NCBI RefSeq assembly: GCF_000003605.2
Contig: NW_003128369.1
Coordinates: 366,703 to 427,085 of the forward strand
DNA: 60,383 nt
From: Saccoglossus kowalevskii
Taxonomy: Eukaryota; Hemichordata; Enteropneusta; Harrimaniidae
Direction of reading: 5' to 3'
The notes under the pieces are model-generated. The model had not been told where the DNA came from, made no database searches, and worked only from the letters and a program-made list of their open reading frames with translations. Each line of letters starts with the position of its first letter. Position 1 is the stretch's first letter. The position numbers and the translations under genes were made by a program. Shown here one piece after another: positions 34,516 to 44,914 of the stretch.

Positions 34516-34950
34516 TTTGTTAAAAAATCAAAAATCTTCTTTCTAGAGGAGAGGACTTACTTATCAGTAGCTCCCACAAACTCGTGAACATTGCTCCTGT
34601 TACTTTGTTTTACTGGACACGTCACGGACATATTGCTGTGCAATATTTTTAGAATATTTTTCATTGAACTATAGCAAATGAACTGCAGGGATTGGCCTGA
34701 TTTCCGCGGACACTCCAACGAACCAATATGGCCGCCTTGGCAGACAAAAATACCTTCAACATGACAATGAAGAATGCAATACGCCTTGAAAACAGTGATG
34801 GAATCACAGTGAATGATTATGTAGAAAGCATTGCAAAGATGGTTCAGAAACACAACTGACATATTGTAAATGAAGTTTGTTTATCTGGAAGCGTCACTGT
34901 GGGTGGTATGCTAATTCAGCCTGAACCAATGATAAAACCAGCCACCAAAG

Positions 34951-34987
34951 CATTGTGTCAACACAGGTGGCGCTATTCAGCACAGAC
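34951..34987. repeat. 37-bp direct repeat, copy 1
   Basis: CATTGTGTCAACACAGGTGG continuing to CAGCACAGAC, identical to 35254-35290. The copies lie 303 bp apart, at the left side of the foreign block that splits LINE ORF1. Confidence 0.9.
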
Positions 34988-35253
34988 CTGTGTCCTATGA
35001 TGCATAACTAGTCTCTGAAGGCTAAATATCCATCCGCCATCATTTCACTCAGCGTTTCTTCTGCGGAACTATATACATGTACAAGTATTTTTATTTTTTT
35101 GAATACAATCTTTCCCGATTTTTAGCAAGATTTTTTCTTTAATGAATCGATAAATTTAAATAACGCACAACACTCATTAGAATGTCTTATTTTATTAACA
35201 ATACAATGCATGTAAATTGGGAGGTCAAAGGTCTATTTTTTTTAATATTGGGA

Positions 35254-35290
35254 CATTGTGTCAACACAGGTGGCGCTATTCAGCACAGAC
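35254..35290. repeat. 37-bp direct repeat, copy 2
   Basis: Identical to 34951-34987, 37 of 37. Followed after 100 bp by the RecQ-like fragment. Confidence 0.9.
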
Positions 35291-35390
35291 TGTGGTTGGT
35301 TTGCGGCGATCAGCGTGTCAATGAATATTGGGGTTAATTAGTCGTGGAAGATAAACAGTAATTGAGGAATCAAGAACCTTGTGTTTTAAG

Positions 35391-35823
35391 AAGGGCCTCA
35401 AGCAACAACAAATCGACTGCTTAGTAGCTTTGCTTGAAAAAAGTGATGTAATGGCCATCCTTCCAGCAGGTTTTGGTAAAAGCTTCATTTACCAACTCAT
35501 TTTGTCACTAGTTTAAAGAGGGGTATCCCATTTGCTGATATCAAATCGTGTGAAATAGTGATCACCTCACTTAACAGTATAATGGTAGATCGGTGTACGT
35601 CCGGGGGATTAAAGCTTGTGCTTTAGATAATCAATGTACCCACGCAGAAATATTTCGAGTGGATGACATTGATGAGGGTAATATGGACGATGACGAAATT
35701 AGTGATACATGTACAAGAGAAATCAACATTGGTTACCTTAGAATATGTTGCATCAGGAAAATACTAAGTTATTTATACCAACCCAGTAGTTCTGGTAAAT
35801 GCAATTCCTGTGTAATGCTCTAA
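35391..35823 (+). pseudogene. RecQ-type helicase fragment
   Basis: From 35391 the frame reads CFKKGLKQQQIDCLVALLEK, SDVMAILPAGFGKSFIYQL and stops at 35514. LPxGFGKSxIYQL is the Walker A box of RecQ-like helicases with the preceding Q-containing motif. After a shift, VITSLNSIM (about 35560; the family has VxSPLxSL/I) and a third frame (35593-35823) RGIKACALDNQC continue the motif Ia region and then an acidic stretch. Only the first helicase motifs are present. RecQ-like genes occur in many copies in some invertebrate genomes; this fragment sits inside LINE ORF1. Confidence 0.7.
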
Positions 35824-37400
35824 ATGTGGAAGTGTCCATCGTCGACACACAATAACATTAGGATAAAACAGTGAAAATGACATTGACTGCACTAAATAAT
35901 TTTCCCGGAGTTCTCCTTGAAACTATATTGTGTTCAAATGTTTTTGCGAGGACAAAAACAAATCGAGACAAAAGACAAAATATTGGTGAAATTGGAATAG
36001 CATAGGGCGGAGATTATCTTACCTTGGATTGTATTGTCCAACGTACCACCTTTCATTGACCACGGCATTACAATAAAACAACACCTATCTGAGTATGGAA
36101 AGTATTGGAATCCATATTCCTTTTTGTCCCTTTTGGCAGCGAAAAAGAGAACTTAAAGCATGTGAAATTCATCCGACGGCAAGTATTTATGGGTTTTACC
36201 ACAGTAGATCATTAATTGCGTGATACAATGAAATACAATGTTTTAATTGTCACAAAACTGCTCACTTCAAAATGCACAACGCAATCACAAACAACAATAA
36301 ATTAACGACAACACAGATAAAACACCGACTGTCATGGAAACCAATGCTGTAGGCAATCAACAATTGAAAATACTGATGATGTAACTCCTGAAATCATCGC
36401 TAAATTAATGAAACAATGGCTTCCATGGAAACGACGGCCTCCAACACCACCTTGACAAATGACACAATCAATGAAACTACTGACAATAATGAAGACTGAC
36501 ACAAATAAATCTAATGCAGCTATTCAAAACACGAATGCTAACCCAGATGGAATAATCAACGCAAATAACGATGCCAATGACATACGAGGCCTACTTACCG
36601 TCTCTTCTAAACAAGATTGAAACTCAGGACGTCAAACACCAATGGTCAAGGACAGGGTACGGTCCCCTTCTTCGTCAGAAACCACGCAACAAACAACGGA
36701 GCAACCAGAGCGAAGACAGCCAACAGACGCACCAAATACACACAGTGCAAGCAGGCACGTTGCTATGCAACCTGTTGACATACTTACTAGCAACAGATTT
36801 TCAACACTACTCGATGAGGCATCAGACAATGAAGATGACGATGATGCACTGTCAATGTGTTTAACCACTTCCAATACATCTCAGCCACAACACAAGACCA
36901 ACAAGGCCCATCGAATGATGACTTAATCGACTTTCTCGAAGATATTGTGATGGGTAGGGTAACACTTTAACAGAAAGAACTTTATTCGCCTGACATGGCG
37001 GACTAACTAAACAATATAAACTACATACGATAATTAAAACTTGAGGGGGCGCTGTGATAGGTTACGGGAATAGTGTCTGTATAATGATGATGATATAATA
37101 ATGTAATGATATCGATATGATAATGTCCCTATGCAAACCATCACAGATATAAAACACACCAAGGAACAGATTGAAAAGTGCACAGAGTTCTGCCCGGACT
37201 TAAAAGTAATCGTCAAATCCTTAACCCGTTTAAGAAAATACGTATCACAAAACTAAGTAAATGAACACTGCCCATCTGCACGTTTCCGCATACGACCCGT
37301 GATAATGGAGTACACGACATTATTATCTATGCTTATTAAGTCATCTTTCACCGTTATAACCTTCAATATCCGTGGTGAACAGACTCTTTGAAACGTTACG

Positions 37401-38400
37401 AAATCTTTTCTCAGAACCAAAAACAATCTGACGAGCACACGTGGAGAATCGCCTGGTACGGTAACAACATTTTCTCGCACCTTGAACGTAACAAGAAAAC
37501 CAGTGCTGACATTATACAAATACACCACGTCATCATTCTGCATTCTGTACGTCAAAGTCCAAAATAATGACAACTGCTACAATTTTATCAACATCGTATT
37601 TACTGTAATGAAAAATGTATGCATCTTTATTCTTTAAAAAGTTCCACGATCGTGAGATTGTAATTATGTATCTTTTCATAGCACCTAACAAAATACTTTT
37701 AGTTGTTCTTTTATGTAATTTTGGCTTAGTTGTAATGTCTATTGGCGTTGTTTTGTTAGTTGTATTTCGTATAAAAGCAATAAATAGTATATGAATAAAA
37801 AAAATATTTATATGGAAATTGCTCATCTCTGTATTTGTAATTAAAGCACACTTACATACTTGTATATTATTGGATACTTATAAACATTAGGAGATAAACA
37901 CAACACAACTATGCCTGTATGTTATGGGATTGCTACTATATGTATATTCATAAACTGGTTGCTCACCGATCCAGTGTCACTAATCACATAGATAGTGAAT
38001 ACCACTATAATTGTTTTAACATTGGTAATTCATTTCACTGTGTCTGTGTTCATATGAAGATTCATAGTGATTGTGCTACCTAACTTGAAAACATGTTGAG
38101 ACTTGCACGTCTCTCCATACCACTGCAATTGTATTCACATGAGTATTTTACATCAATGCAATGGTATTCAGACGTAACAAACAATATAGCCAAAGTATAA
38201 TGCCATAATGTGTTTTTTTACTGCTTTCAGCATAACACTAGCCAAGTATTTTCGTTGACAATAGCACTTTTGCCCATGCTAATAGAGATACCACGATCAT
38301 AACTTTTTGCATGTGCATGCATTTCAAGTGAGGATGAATAATAACTCAGCCTATAATTACAGTTTATAATTTTTAATGAAAACAATACTACTTTTTTATT
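37401..38400. other. Non-coding
   Basis: Decayed sequence after the LINE, including possible remnants of ORF2 up to about 37560. No gene supported between 37.6 and 38.4 kb. The 3' end of the minus-strand gene lies at its right edge: AATAAA on the minus strand at 38394-38399. Confidence 0.4.
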
Positions 38401-38403
38401 TTC

Positions 38404-39825
38404 CTATGGACTTGCTTCAATGACATCATTGACAAAATCAGGATCGTCAGAGTGCCAGCCGCACGTTTCCATATAATACTCATCTGTGCTGCTGATTAAA
38501 CACTGTCTATCTTTAATAGTGACCTTTCCGGGGTCTGTCGATTTAAACTCAATGTATTCGGCGATGGGTGGGGGACATTCCTATATGTAAACAAAAACAT
38601 TTATTTACAATATTAGACAGGAAAATGTTCAAGCACTATTGCAATCATATAGGTATCATACATGGAACGGGTGGCCCCTTAGATCTTACAGTAAATCATG
38701 CCCTGGTATTTCACAAAATGTTGAATATTGTTTGGTCTGAACTAATTATTTGTTATAACACGTGTCTCTACAGATTTCTGAAAGCTATTTATGACTTCTA
38801 AAATCGCGTTATGAAACAAAAAACATGGATGTTCCCGGAGATTGGTGAATGAGTGTTTATGTGCCGACATTTATCACAACTGTAATCAACAAATACTCAC
38901 CACTATCTTACAAACAACTTGACTCCATACATCTCCAACAAAGCCCTCACATCGGTCACAAGTGTCAGTTGGTACCTTCACAGTTTCCTGGAAAACAATG
39001 CAATGGTTTATCTTACATACAAATGTAGAACAGAAAATATAATACAATAACGTTGTATTTGTTTCCATAGTGTTCCGCATGTAAGTTTTCTCGCTATCAG
39101 TAATTTATGCCTAGTATGATACCCCAAAGGATTCGCAGTACAGACATTTTTTGCAACGTATATTTAATAGGTATGTGAGAAAAGAAAGTGTGTTCTATGT
39201 CATACAAAACTTAAACGAGTTTTTTTTTACAATATCGACATCACTGTATATTATGTTGTCAATCATCAATATCGAACTCATGTAAGTAATACATCATGAA
39301 AGCTGGGTTGTCCCCTGCGCACGCGCGGGAATTGAGTCCCAAGCGACGATAACAACACACGCTACAAACGCAAAGGCTAATGGGTAGACGCTTGTTTGTA
39401 AACAATGATACGCTATGGCCATCTGACGCATGCACAGGTGACAACTCCCCTGCTTTAACGACCCACTTCTAAATTCAGAATAACGAATAAATATATCATA
39501 CTATGTCGCTTTCGTCATAGGAATCAATTTGAGTCTCCAGTATAGAAATAAACTCGTAATGTTGTGTCCCGGGGACGAATGCTGCATTCCCTAGGTAATA
39601 CGTTACGTTGAGCAAGGCTGTTTTCCCCTTTATGGCATTCTCAATATCTACAATGTCATCTGGACATGCGACGTTCTCGGTGCATACAGAATCCCAGACT
39701 CCATTGTCTAGCATGGTATCGGAACAATCCATGCATGTGCCATCAGCAGGGTGCCCAGGATGCTGGTGACCTTTTGATGTAACCACCAACATGATCAGAC
39801 CCAAAAATAAGAGTGTTGGAAACAT
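38404..39825 (-). CDS. Secreted cysteine-rich protein with two internal repeats, three exons, intact
   Basis: Exon 1 39825-39502 (108 codons), exon 2 38987-38901 (29 codons), exon 3 38580-38404 (58 codons and TAG). All junctions are phase 0 with GT-AG borders (ATA|GTATGA, TTCCAG|GAA, GTG|GTGAGT, TATAG|GAA). The product is 195 residues. Residues 1-19 (MFPTLLFLGLIMLVVTSKG) are a typical signal peptide, so it is probably secreted. Repeat 1 is TCMDCSDTMLDNGVWDSVC followed by VACPDDI; repeat 2 is TCDRCEGFVGDVWSQVVC followed by VECPPPI, i.e. CxxC-x(8-11)-VWxxVC-x(2-5)-VxCPxxI. Three further cysteines include CLIS and CGWHSDD. No transmembrane segment or catalytic motif. I do not recognise the family. 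An in-frame upstream ATG (39915) would bury the signal peptide, so I prefer 39825. A polyadenylation signal follows the stop by four bases. MITE copy 2 lies in intron 1. Confidence 0.8.
39310..39442. mobile_element. MITE copy 2, in intron 1 of the secreted-protein gene
   Basis: Core begins GTCCCCTGCGCACGCG and ends CGCATGCACAGGTGAC; same orientation as copy 1 and about 85-90 percent similar by eye. The right outer arm (AACTCCCCTGCTTTAA) matches that of copy 3 in inverse. Its presence in an intron does not touch the splice sites. Confidence 0.85.
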
Positions 39826-41970
39826 AGTATCTGTCGATAAATAGAAACGAAATATTGATGTATACAGATGAAAAGAAACGGGATTTGTAATAACTATTCC
39901 ACCAATTATAATCATAACATAAGATTAAATATTAACATACTTCACATAAAACGTATAAATGGTCTTAACCACAGTCTCCAAATCATTTTGAGTAGGTAAT
40001 ACGGGGGATTTCGATAAAGCATGCCACTAAAATACATAACTTCGTGTAACCTAAACGTCAAAGACAAACCATGTTCAACATCATGTTTTCAAACCCTGTA
40101 AATGTTTCCCTGTACGATATTGTGATATACATTTATCGTTGTTGGCGATTGTCAATCAATCATTTTGCGACATTACTAAAATTATTAAATATGTTACTAA
40201 CCGATCTAAGATTTCAATAAATAGCATGTTTTAAAATTTCAATTCAAATGTTTGCAGTCCCACATTTAGTATCAGAAGAGTAAACCCGTTCATGGAGCAA
40301 TACAACGCCTAACATAAATTATGTAATTATTTCATTTTACATAATTTATTTCAATGAATCAGTAGCTGGTGGTTTGGTCAAACAGATACGTCGTTAAATA
40401 GCGATCACATATGTGACTCGAAATACATCAGTAATACACGTACTGTTTTTTGTTTCGGTGACTTTTATAGAGAAAAATATACTTAAACTATATACTCCAC
40501 GATAACACAACGTAATCATATTTGCAAGAGCACAAACACTGATAAGCGCCTGTTAGACAAATTATTGCGTATTCCAAGTAAAATGATATTTAAAACTAAT
40601 ACAAAGATACACACAATTTCGATATTTGTGTACATTTAAGAAAAAATTCTCGTGTGTACAGCTAACATTTAAGCTGGCTATCGGTTTGTCCCAAACATGG
40701 AAACATAACTCAATCAGAAAACATCATATTTATCAATATTTCTTGAAATTAGTATAAGCGAACACTTCTTGGTAAGTTTATGAATCATTGCTTTCGAACA
40801 GTTTTTACCAATTTCTGCTTGAACAAAATTACATATTTTGAAAACGCTTCACATGTTTCTGAATAAGGTCGTTTACGCACGCATGATACGTCATCATTTG
40901 GTAGATAGCTAACCTATTTTTTCTCGTCCAACCCCGCGTATAGCAAATAAGCATAAAAACATGAGATCTAGAAAACTAGGCTACAAATTAAATTGAGTTG
41001 AAAATTACCATGCTAATTTAATATTGTACATAGATTATTCAATATTTGACAGTACTTAAAATACTGGGTCGAAAAATCCTAGAGATTATTCCAGGATGTT
41101 TTTGTGCGGAAAACTGACAGTTGTTGATGTCATTGACTCATTTTCCAGCATTTCGAGTCCCTACAAAATAAATACCAAAACGCATACATACACACATAAG
41201 ACGCTTCATATAACATAAGAGGCCAAACCTGTAGCGTTGTTGTAGAGACTTTCAAAACGCCCAGTGTTGCGTATGTCTCCGAATACAACTACGATCCACA
41301 CAGATATATTTATATATTTTTTTGTCTTTAATCTTTTAAGCTCTGCATCTTCCGCTGTCTAAAACGGTTTGTGCACTTTATTGCCAGTGTTACAAAAACA
41401 TGTTGAGTAAAACTAGCATTTCTTCTTATTTATTAACATCAAATATTTCAAATATATAGTGACACTTTTATTAAATTGCAGGAAAATACATTGGATGATA
41501 TTTTGATGACGTTATATTGGCTCTATCACTTACCAGCATAAATGTGTTTTTTTTATTTTGAAATGTAGCTGGCTTGGATGTCAGGTCAATCACGATGGGC
41601 CATTACAGCGACGATATCCATATATCATGCAACTCACTGATATTCAGACCAAGCTACTCAAACTATACTTAGTTCCGAGTCTGGTGTGTTCGTTTTTAGT
41701 CGCACTGGAAATAGTAAATCCTTATCTTATCATGCTTTACCGGCCTTGCGACCGTCGAGCGTGGTTAGAAGAGTAGGTGTTATATCTCAAAGCTCATGAT
41801 GTCACTGCCTGGGGCTACTTACACATTAAGTAGTTAAGGGTGTGAAGCCCACCTCTCGTAAACCATACTCACTTCTTCTAAACTAAACCATTGATAAATG
41901 ACCACTCACTTCTAAGCAAAATAACGTGAAATGACACACGTATTGCACTTCAATGCAAGTAGCCCCCGAA
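39826..41970. other. Upstream of the secreted-protein gene; no gene seen
   Basis: AT-rich, without long frames or recognised motifs. The 5' UTR and promoter of the minus-strand gene should be at its left end; a clear TATA box is not assigned. Confidence 0.4.
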
Positions 41971-42002
41971 TTCAACTCAATTCCCGCGCGTGCGCAGGTG
42001 AC
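41971..42002. mobile_element. MITE copy 4, terminal fragment
   Basis: TTCAACTCAATTCCCGCGCG then TGCGCAGGTGAC is the right end of the copy-3 orientation; both are followed by a C-rich stretch and GGAATAATTCTAG, showing that this outer segment belongs to the element. Confidence 0.8.
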
Positions 42003-42070
42003 GCTCCTCCCGGAATAATTCTAGCATTCAATTTTAGCATTCAATTGCAAACTGTTTTATTACATAATAT

Positions 42071-42243
42071 TAAAGCGGGGAGTTGTCACCTGCGCATGCG
42101 TCAGATGGTCATAGCGTGTCATTGATTACAAACAAGCGTCAGCCCATGAGCCGTTGCGTTTTAGCGTGTGTAGTTATCGTCGCTTGGGACTCAATTCCCG
42201 CGCGTGCGCAGGTGACGAGCCCCCCCCCCCGGAATAATTCTAG
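42071..42243. mobile_element. MITE copy 3, inverted relative to copies 1 and 2
   Basis: Core 42085-42216 (132 bp, same length as copy 1) begins GTCACCTGCGCATGCG and ends CGCGTGCGCAGGTGAC. Outer arms: TTAAAGCGGGGAGTT on the left, a run of C with GGAATAATTCTAG on the right. Confidence 0.87.
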
Positions 42244-42482
42244 TCATATGTATAAGTTTCTCATTTACTTGAGCTCAAAAGACCATATTGATTAGATTTC
42301 ATATGTAGTTGGATACCAGTTTTCCCGAAAACGAGACAGCGGACAGAAATGTCCGGGAGTGAGAGTTGATTTGATCGTTGTGCTTGCTGTATGTGTAACT
42401 TTGATACTTCATCGAAAAGCTAGGAAAGAACTGAGTTCAGAGTGTTGCATCCCACGGACGAGTTGTCGTACAAAGTTTATGT

Positions 42483-42566
42483 GAGAGTGCTTTTTACCCT
42501 TCTTAAGTGTATGGGGGCGCTGTTCACCCTTCTTGAGTATGCGAGGGCGCTGTTCACCCTTGAGTC
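42483..42566. repeat. 30-bp tandem repeat, three copies
   Basis: GGGCGCTGTTCACCCTTCTT-type units start near 42485, 42515 and 42545; the first is more diverged. Confidence 0.75.
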
Positions 42567-43189
42567 TTATTTATATTTTCTTTAAATATTCATATTTCTA
42601 CCTTTGAGATGCATTGTAAATTCTTTATTTTTATTATTAATTTCTGTATAGGATATGTAATGTATTATTTCAATGTATTTTGTAATTTTGAGAAAACTCT
42701 TCTTTTGCTGAGATCATGTGACATGACAGACTCCATCTTGTAAACTTCTGTTTACAAACACTTTTCTTTTGCTGTCTGCAATTTCATCCAGTTTGTAACC
42801 TTTATCAGTCTCTAGAAGTTTGAAAACCATTTGATGTTTTTTTTTTGGTAAGTTTAATCTCTGTAATTGAGGTTACTGAAGTTGTTATTTAAAATATTTT
42901 CGAAATTTTTATATTTTGTGTTGAACTGTATGCATATCGTTTATGACATTTCTGAATTGTACTTCTACTTTATATTAAATGTTACATCCCCTTCGGATAT
43001 CATTGCTAAAGTTCTTGATATACATTTTTCTTGATAATCTTCTAAAATGTGTGCAATTGCATGTATTTGACATATAGAGCTCGAGCTGTGTGAATGGCGA
43101 CCTGAAGCTGAGGAGAGCATTGTATTTCACGCAAATTAGAGTTGTACCAATTATATTGAAGCCTATGGAAAGGTGTTTCCAGCTTGATA
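42567..43189. other. Non-coding; possible upstream part of the second P-like relic
   Basis: No exon identified. The stretch 43080-43180 (GAGCTCGAGCTGTGTGAAT...) could hold decayed coding sequence that leads into the exon ending at 43275. Confidence 0.3.
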
Positions 43190-44914
43190 GGACCAGACAT
43201 ATTTATACAGTCCAGACGGAAAGATCTATTTTATATGTGATGTACCGCATCTTATAAACATCATAAGAAATCTCCATGTAAGTGTCAATGTATTTTTGTT
43301 TTATGAAAAACAATACATGAAAAAAAACACTAAGTTTCAGTGTCACTATGGTGCTTCCTCTAATGTAGGAAAGTATATTCTATGTTGGTTACAGTGCATT
43401 ATTAGTCATGCATTGAACAGTCATAAGTTCTCTTATTCTAACTTCTTAAACATAATGGAGGAAAGTCAAATGTGATTTGTATTCATGTGGCATCTATATT
43501 GTTTATTTTGTTTTCTACTGGAAAACATCTATGTTACTGTTCATTTGATAATTTTACCTGACAGTACCAACAAAGAGACATGAAATTGAAGTATTTGGTT
43601 GACTTGGTGGAAGAAGACATTGGAATTGCAGGTAATTCGTCGTCTTCCAAAGATCACATATGAACATATACACCTAAAGCCATCCCTAAGAATGCGAGCA
43701 AAGCTTGATGCACAGGTACAGTAATTAGTAATAAATTGTCATGAAGTATTCTTCTTTGCAGAGTGAACAAATACAGTTTTGTTGTATCACACATTTTGCT
43801 TAACAGAAATGTTCTCTTTCACTGCATAGTTTCAAGTTACTAGGAAAATGCATCATTGTAATAAATTTACATAACAATATACCTGTTTTAAAATGTCACG
43901 TAGTTATTTTAACTACAGGTTTTGAGCAGCAATGTGGCAAAGGCATTCCCAGCTAAAGGACGAAATGACACAAAGTTAACCGAGAAATGTGTATCCATGA
44001 TAGATAATTTCTTCGACTGTATGAATGTCTCTAGACGCAGTCAACATCTGGGGTCAAGGAAAGATGCTCTGGCACCCTATGAACGTCGGGATGACTGGCG
44101 TTTTCAGGTAAAATTATAATTTGTAGAAAAAGTGTTCACAGTAAGTTGTTTCTTCCATTCTCACAAGAAAGCTCTGTGATATCATTACTCTCAAAAAGTA
44201 TTATTAGTTTTGCTCCTTGATAAATGTTTATTAATATACAATCTCATTCAGAAATAAGAAATAATTATAAACGTACAAACGCTAATGTACCAACATGATA
44301 AAATTATTGCTGGGTTCAGATTACCAAAGGGATGATATAATTATAACATACCATGTTGTTTTTTTTCAGTGGCTAAATACATAGTTCCCTGGTTTTCTGG
44401 CAGAGTGGGCGACTTAGTGTTTGAATACACCTAATTTATCTATGAACGAAAAGCAAAACCCTTGAATGATTCAGAATTACAGGTCATATCCATTGATCAC
44501 CACGATTGCCCATTTTCCGGAATTATGCAAATGGTTAAGAGCTACACTGCCATCCATATGTCTATACCGTGTGTTCTAGCTTGTATAAATAACCTCTTCA
44601 GCAATCCAGAGACGAGGCTTATACATAGGCAGCTTTATACATAAAATTTGAACGTGCATATTCAAGGCACCCCTGTTAGATTTTAGTGTGATGTATTACA
44701 GTGTGTGATGAAATAACAACTTAGTATTTTTTCTGGAGTTAAATCCTTTGTTGACTTGAGTAAAGAATTACTGGCAATTGATGTTGTGCAGTATCTTGTG
44801 AGTGAACGATTTACACAAGACCCATTGGAAGAGTATTTCGGCAAGCAGAGTGGATGTCTTGGCATGCACGAATGTTCAACGGCACTACAAGCTGCAAGTT
44901 CATCCCTGCTCTAG
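43190..44914 (+). pseudogene. Second P/THAP9-like transposase relic
   Basis: An exon ending at about 43275 (donor CAT|GTAAGT) reads LYSPDGKIYFICDVPHLINI. Exon about 43562-43715 reads KYLVDLVEEDIGIA, then after a one-base shift VIRRLPKITYEHIHLKPSLR, MRAKLDAQ|GTACAG. Exon 43920-44107 follows in phase 0: VLSSNVAKAFPAKGRNDTKL, FFDCMNVSRRSQHLGSRKDA, DDWRF. A further part from about 44735 reads GVKSFVDLSKELLAIDVVQY, LVSERFTQDPLEEYFGKQ and stops at 44912. The order equals exons 1-5 of the transposase in the element at 20-29 kb, but sequence identity is low, so this is a separate lineage. The N-terminal half is missing and the exon around 44370-44640 is scrambled by stops. No terminal repeats found. 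Confidence 0.8.

Larger units (their letters stand above)
34725..37400 (+). mobile_element. Tx1-like LINE, ORF1 and start of ORF2, interrupted
   Basis: ATG at 34725 opens 43 codons (MKNAIRLENSDGITVNDYVE) resembling the start of Tx1-type ORF1 proteins, ended by a TGA with the frame continuing (VNEVCLSGSVTV). Similarity resumes at about 36030 after foreign sequence: VPPFIDHG, HLSEYGK, then LKHVKFIRRQVFMGF (36150-36200). Then a low-complexity tail with TSNRFSTLLDEASDNEDD (36785-36840) and HTKEQIEKCTEFCPDLK (37158-37210). At 37345 FTVITFNIRG resembles the start of an ORF2 endonuclease, cut short. The CCHC knuckle expected after the RRQV block is not clear. Decayed throughout. Confidence 0.65.

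Noticed and set aside
34557-34862. 101-codon minus-strand frame
   Set aside because: Antisense to the start of LINE ORF1, no independent similarity.
36571-36874. Three overlapping frames of 80-97 codons
   Set aside because: One is the low-complexity tail of LINE ORF1; the others are its shadows.
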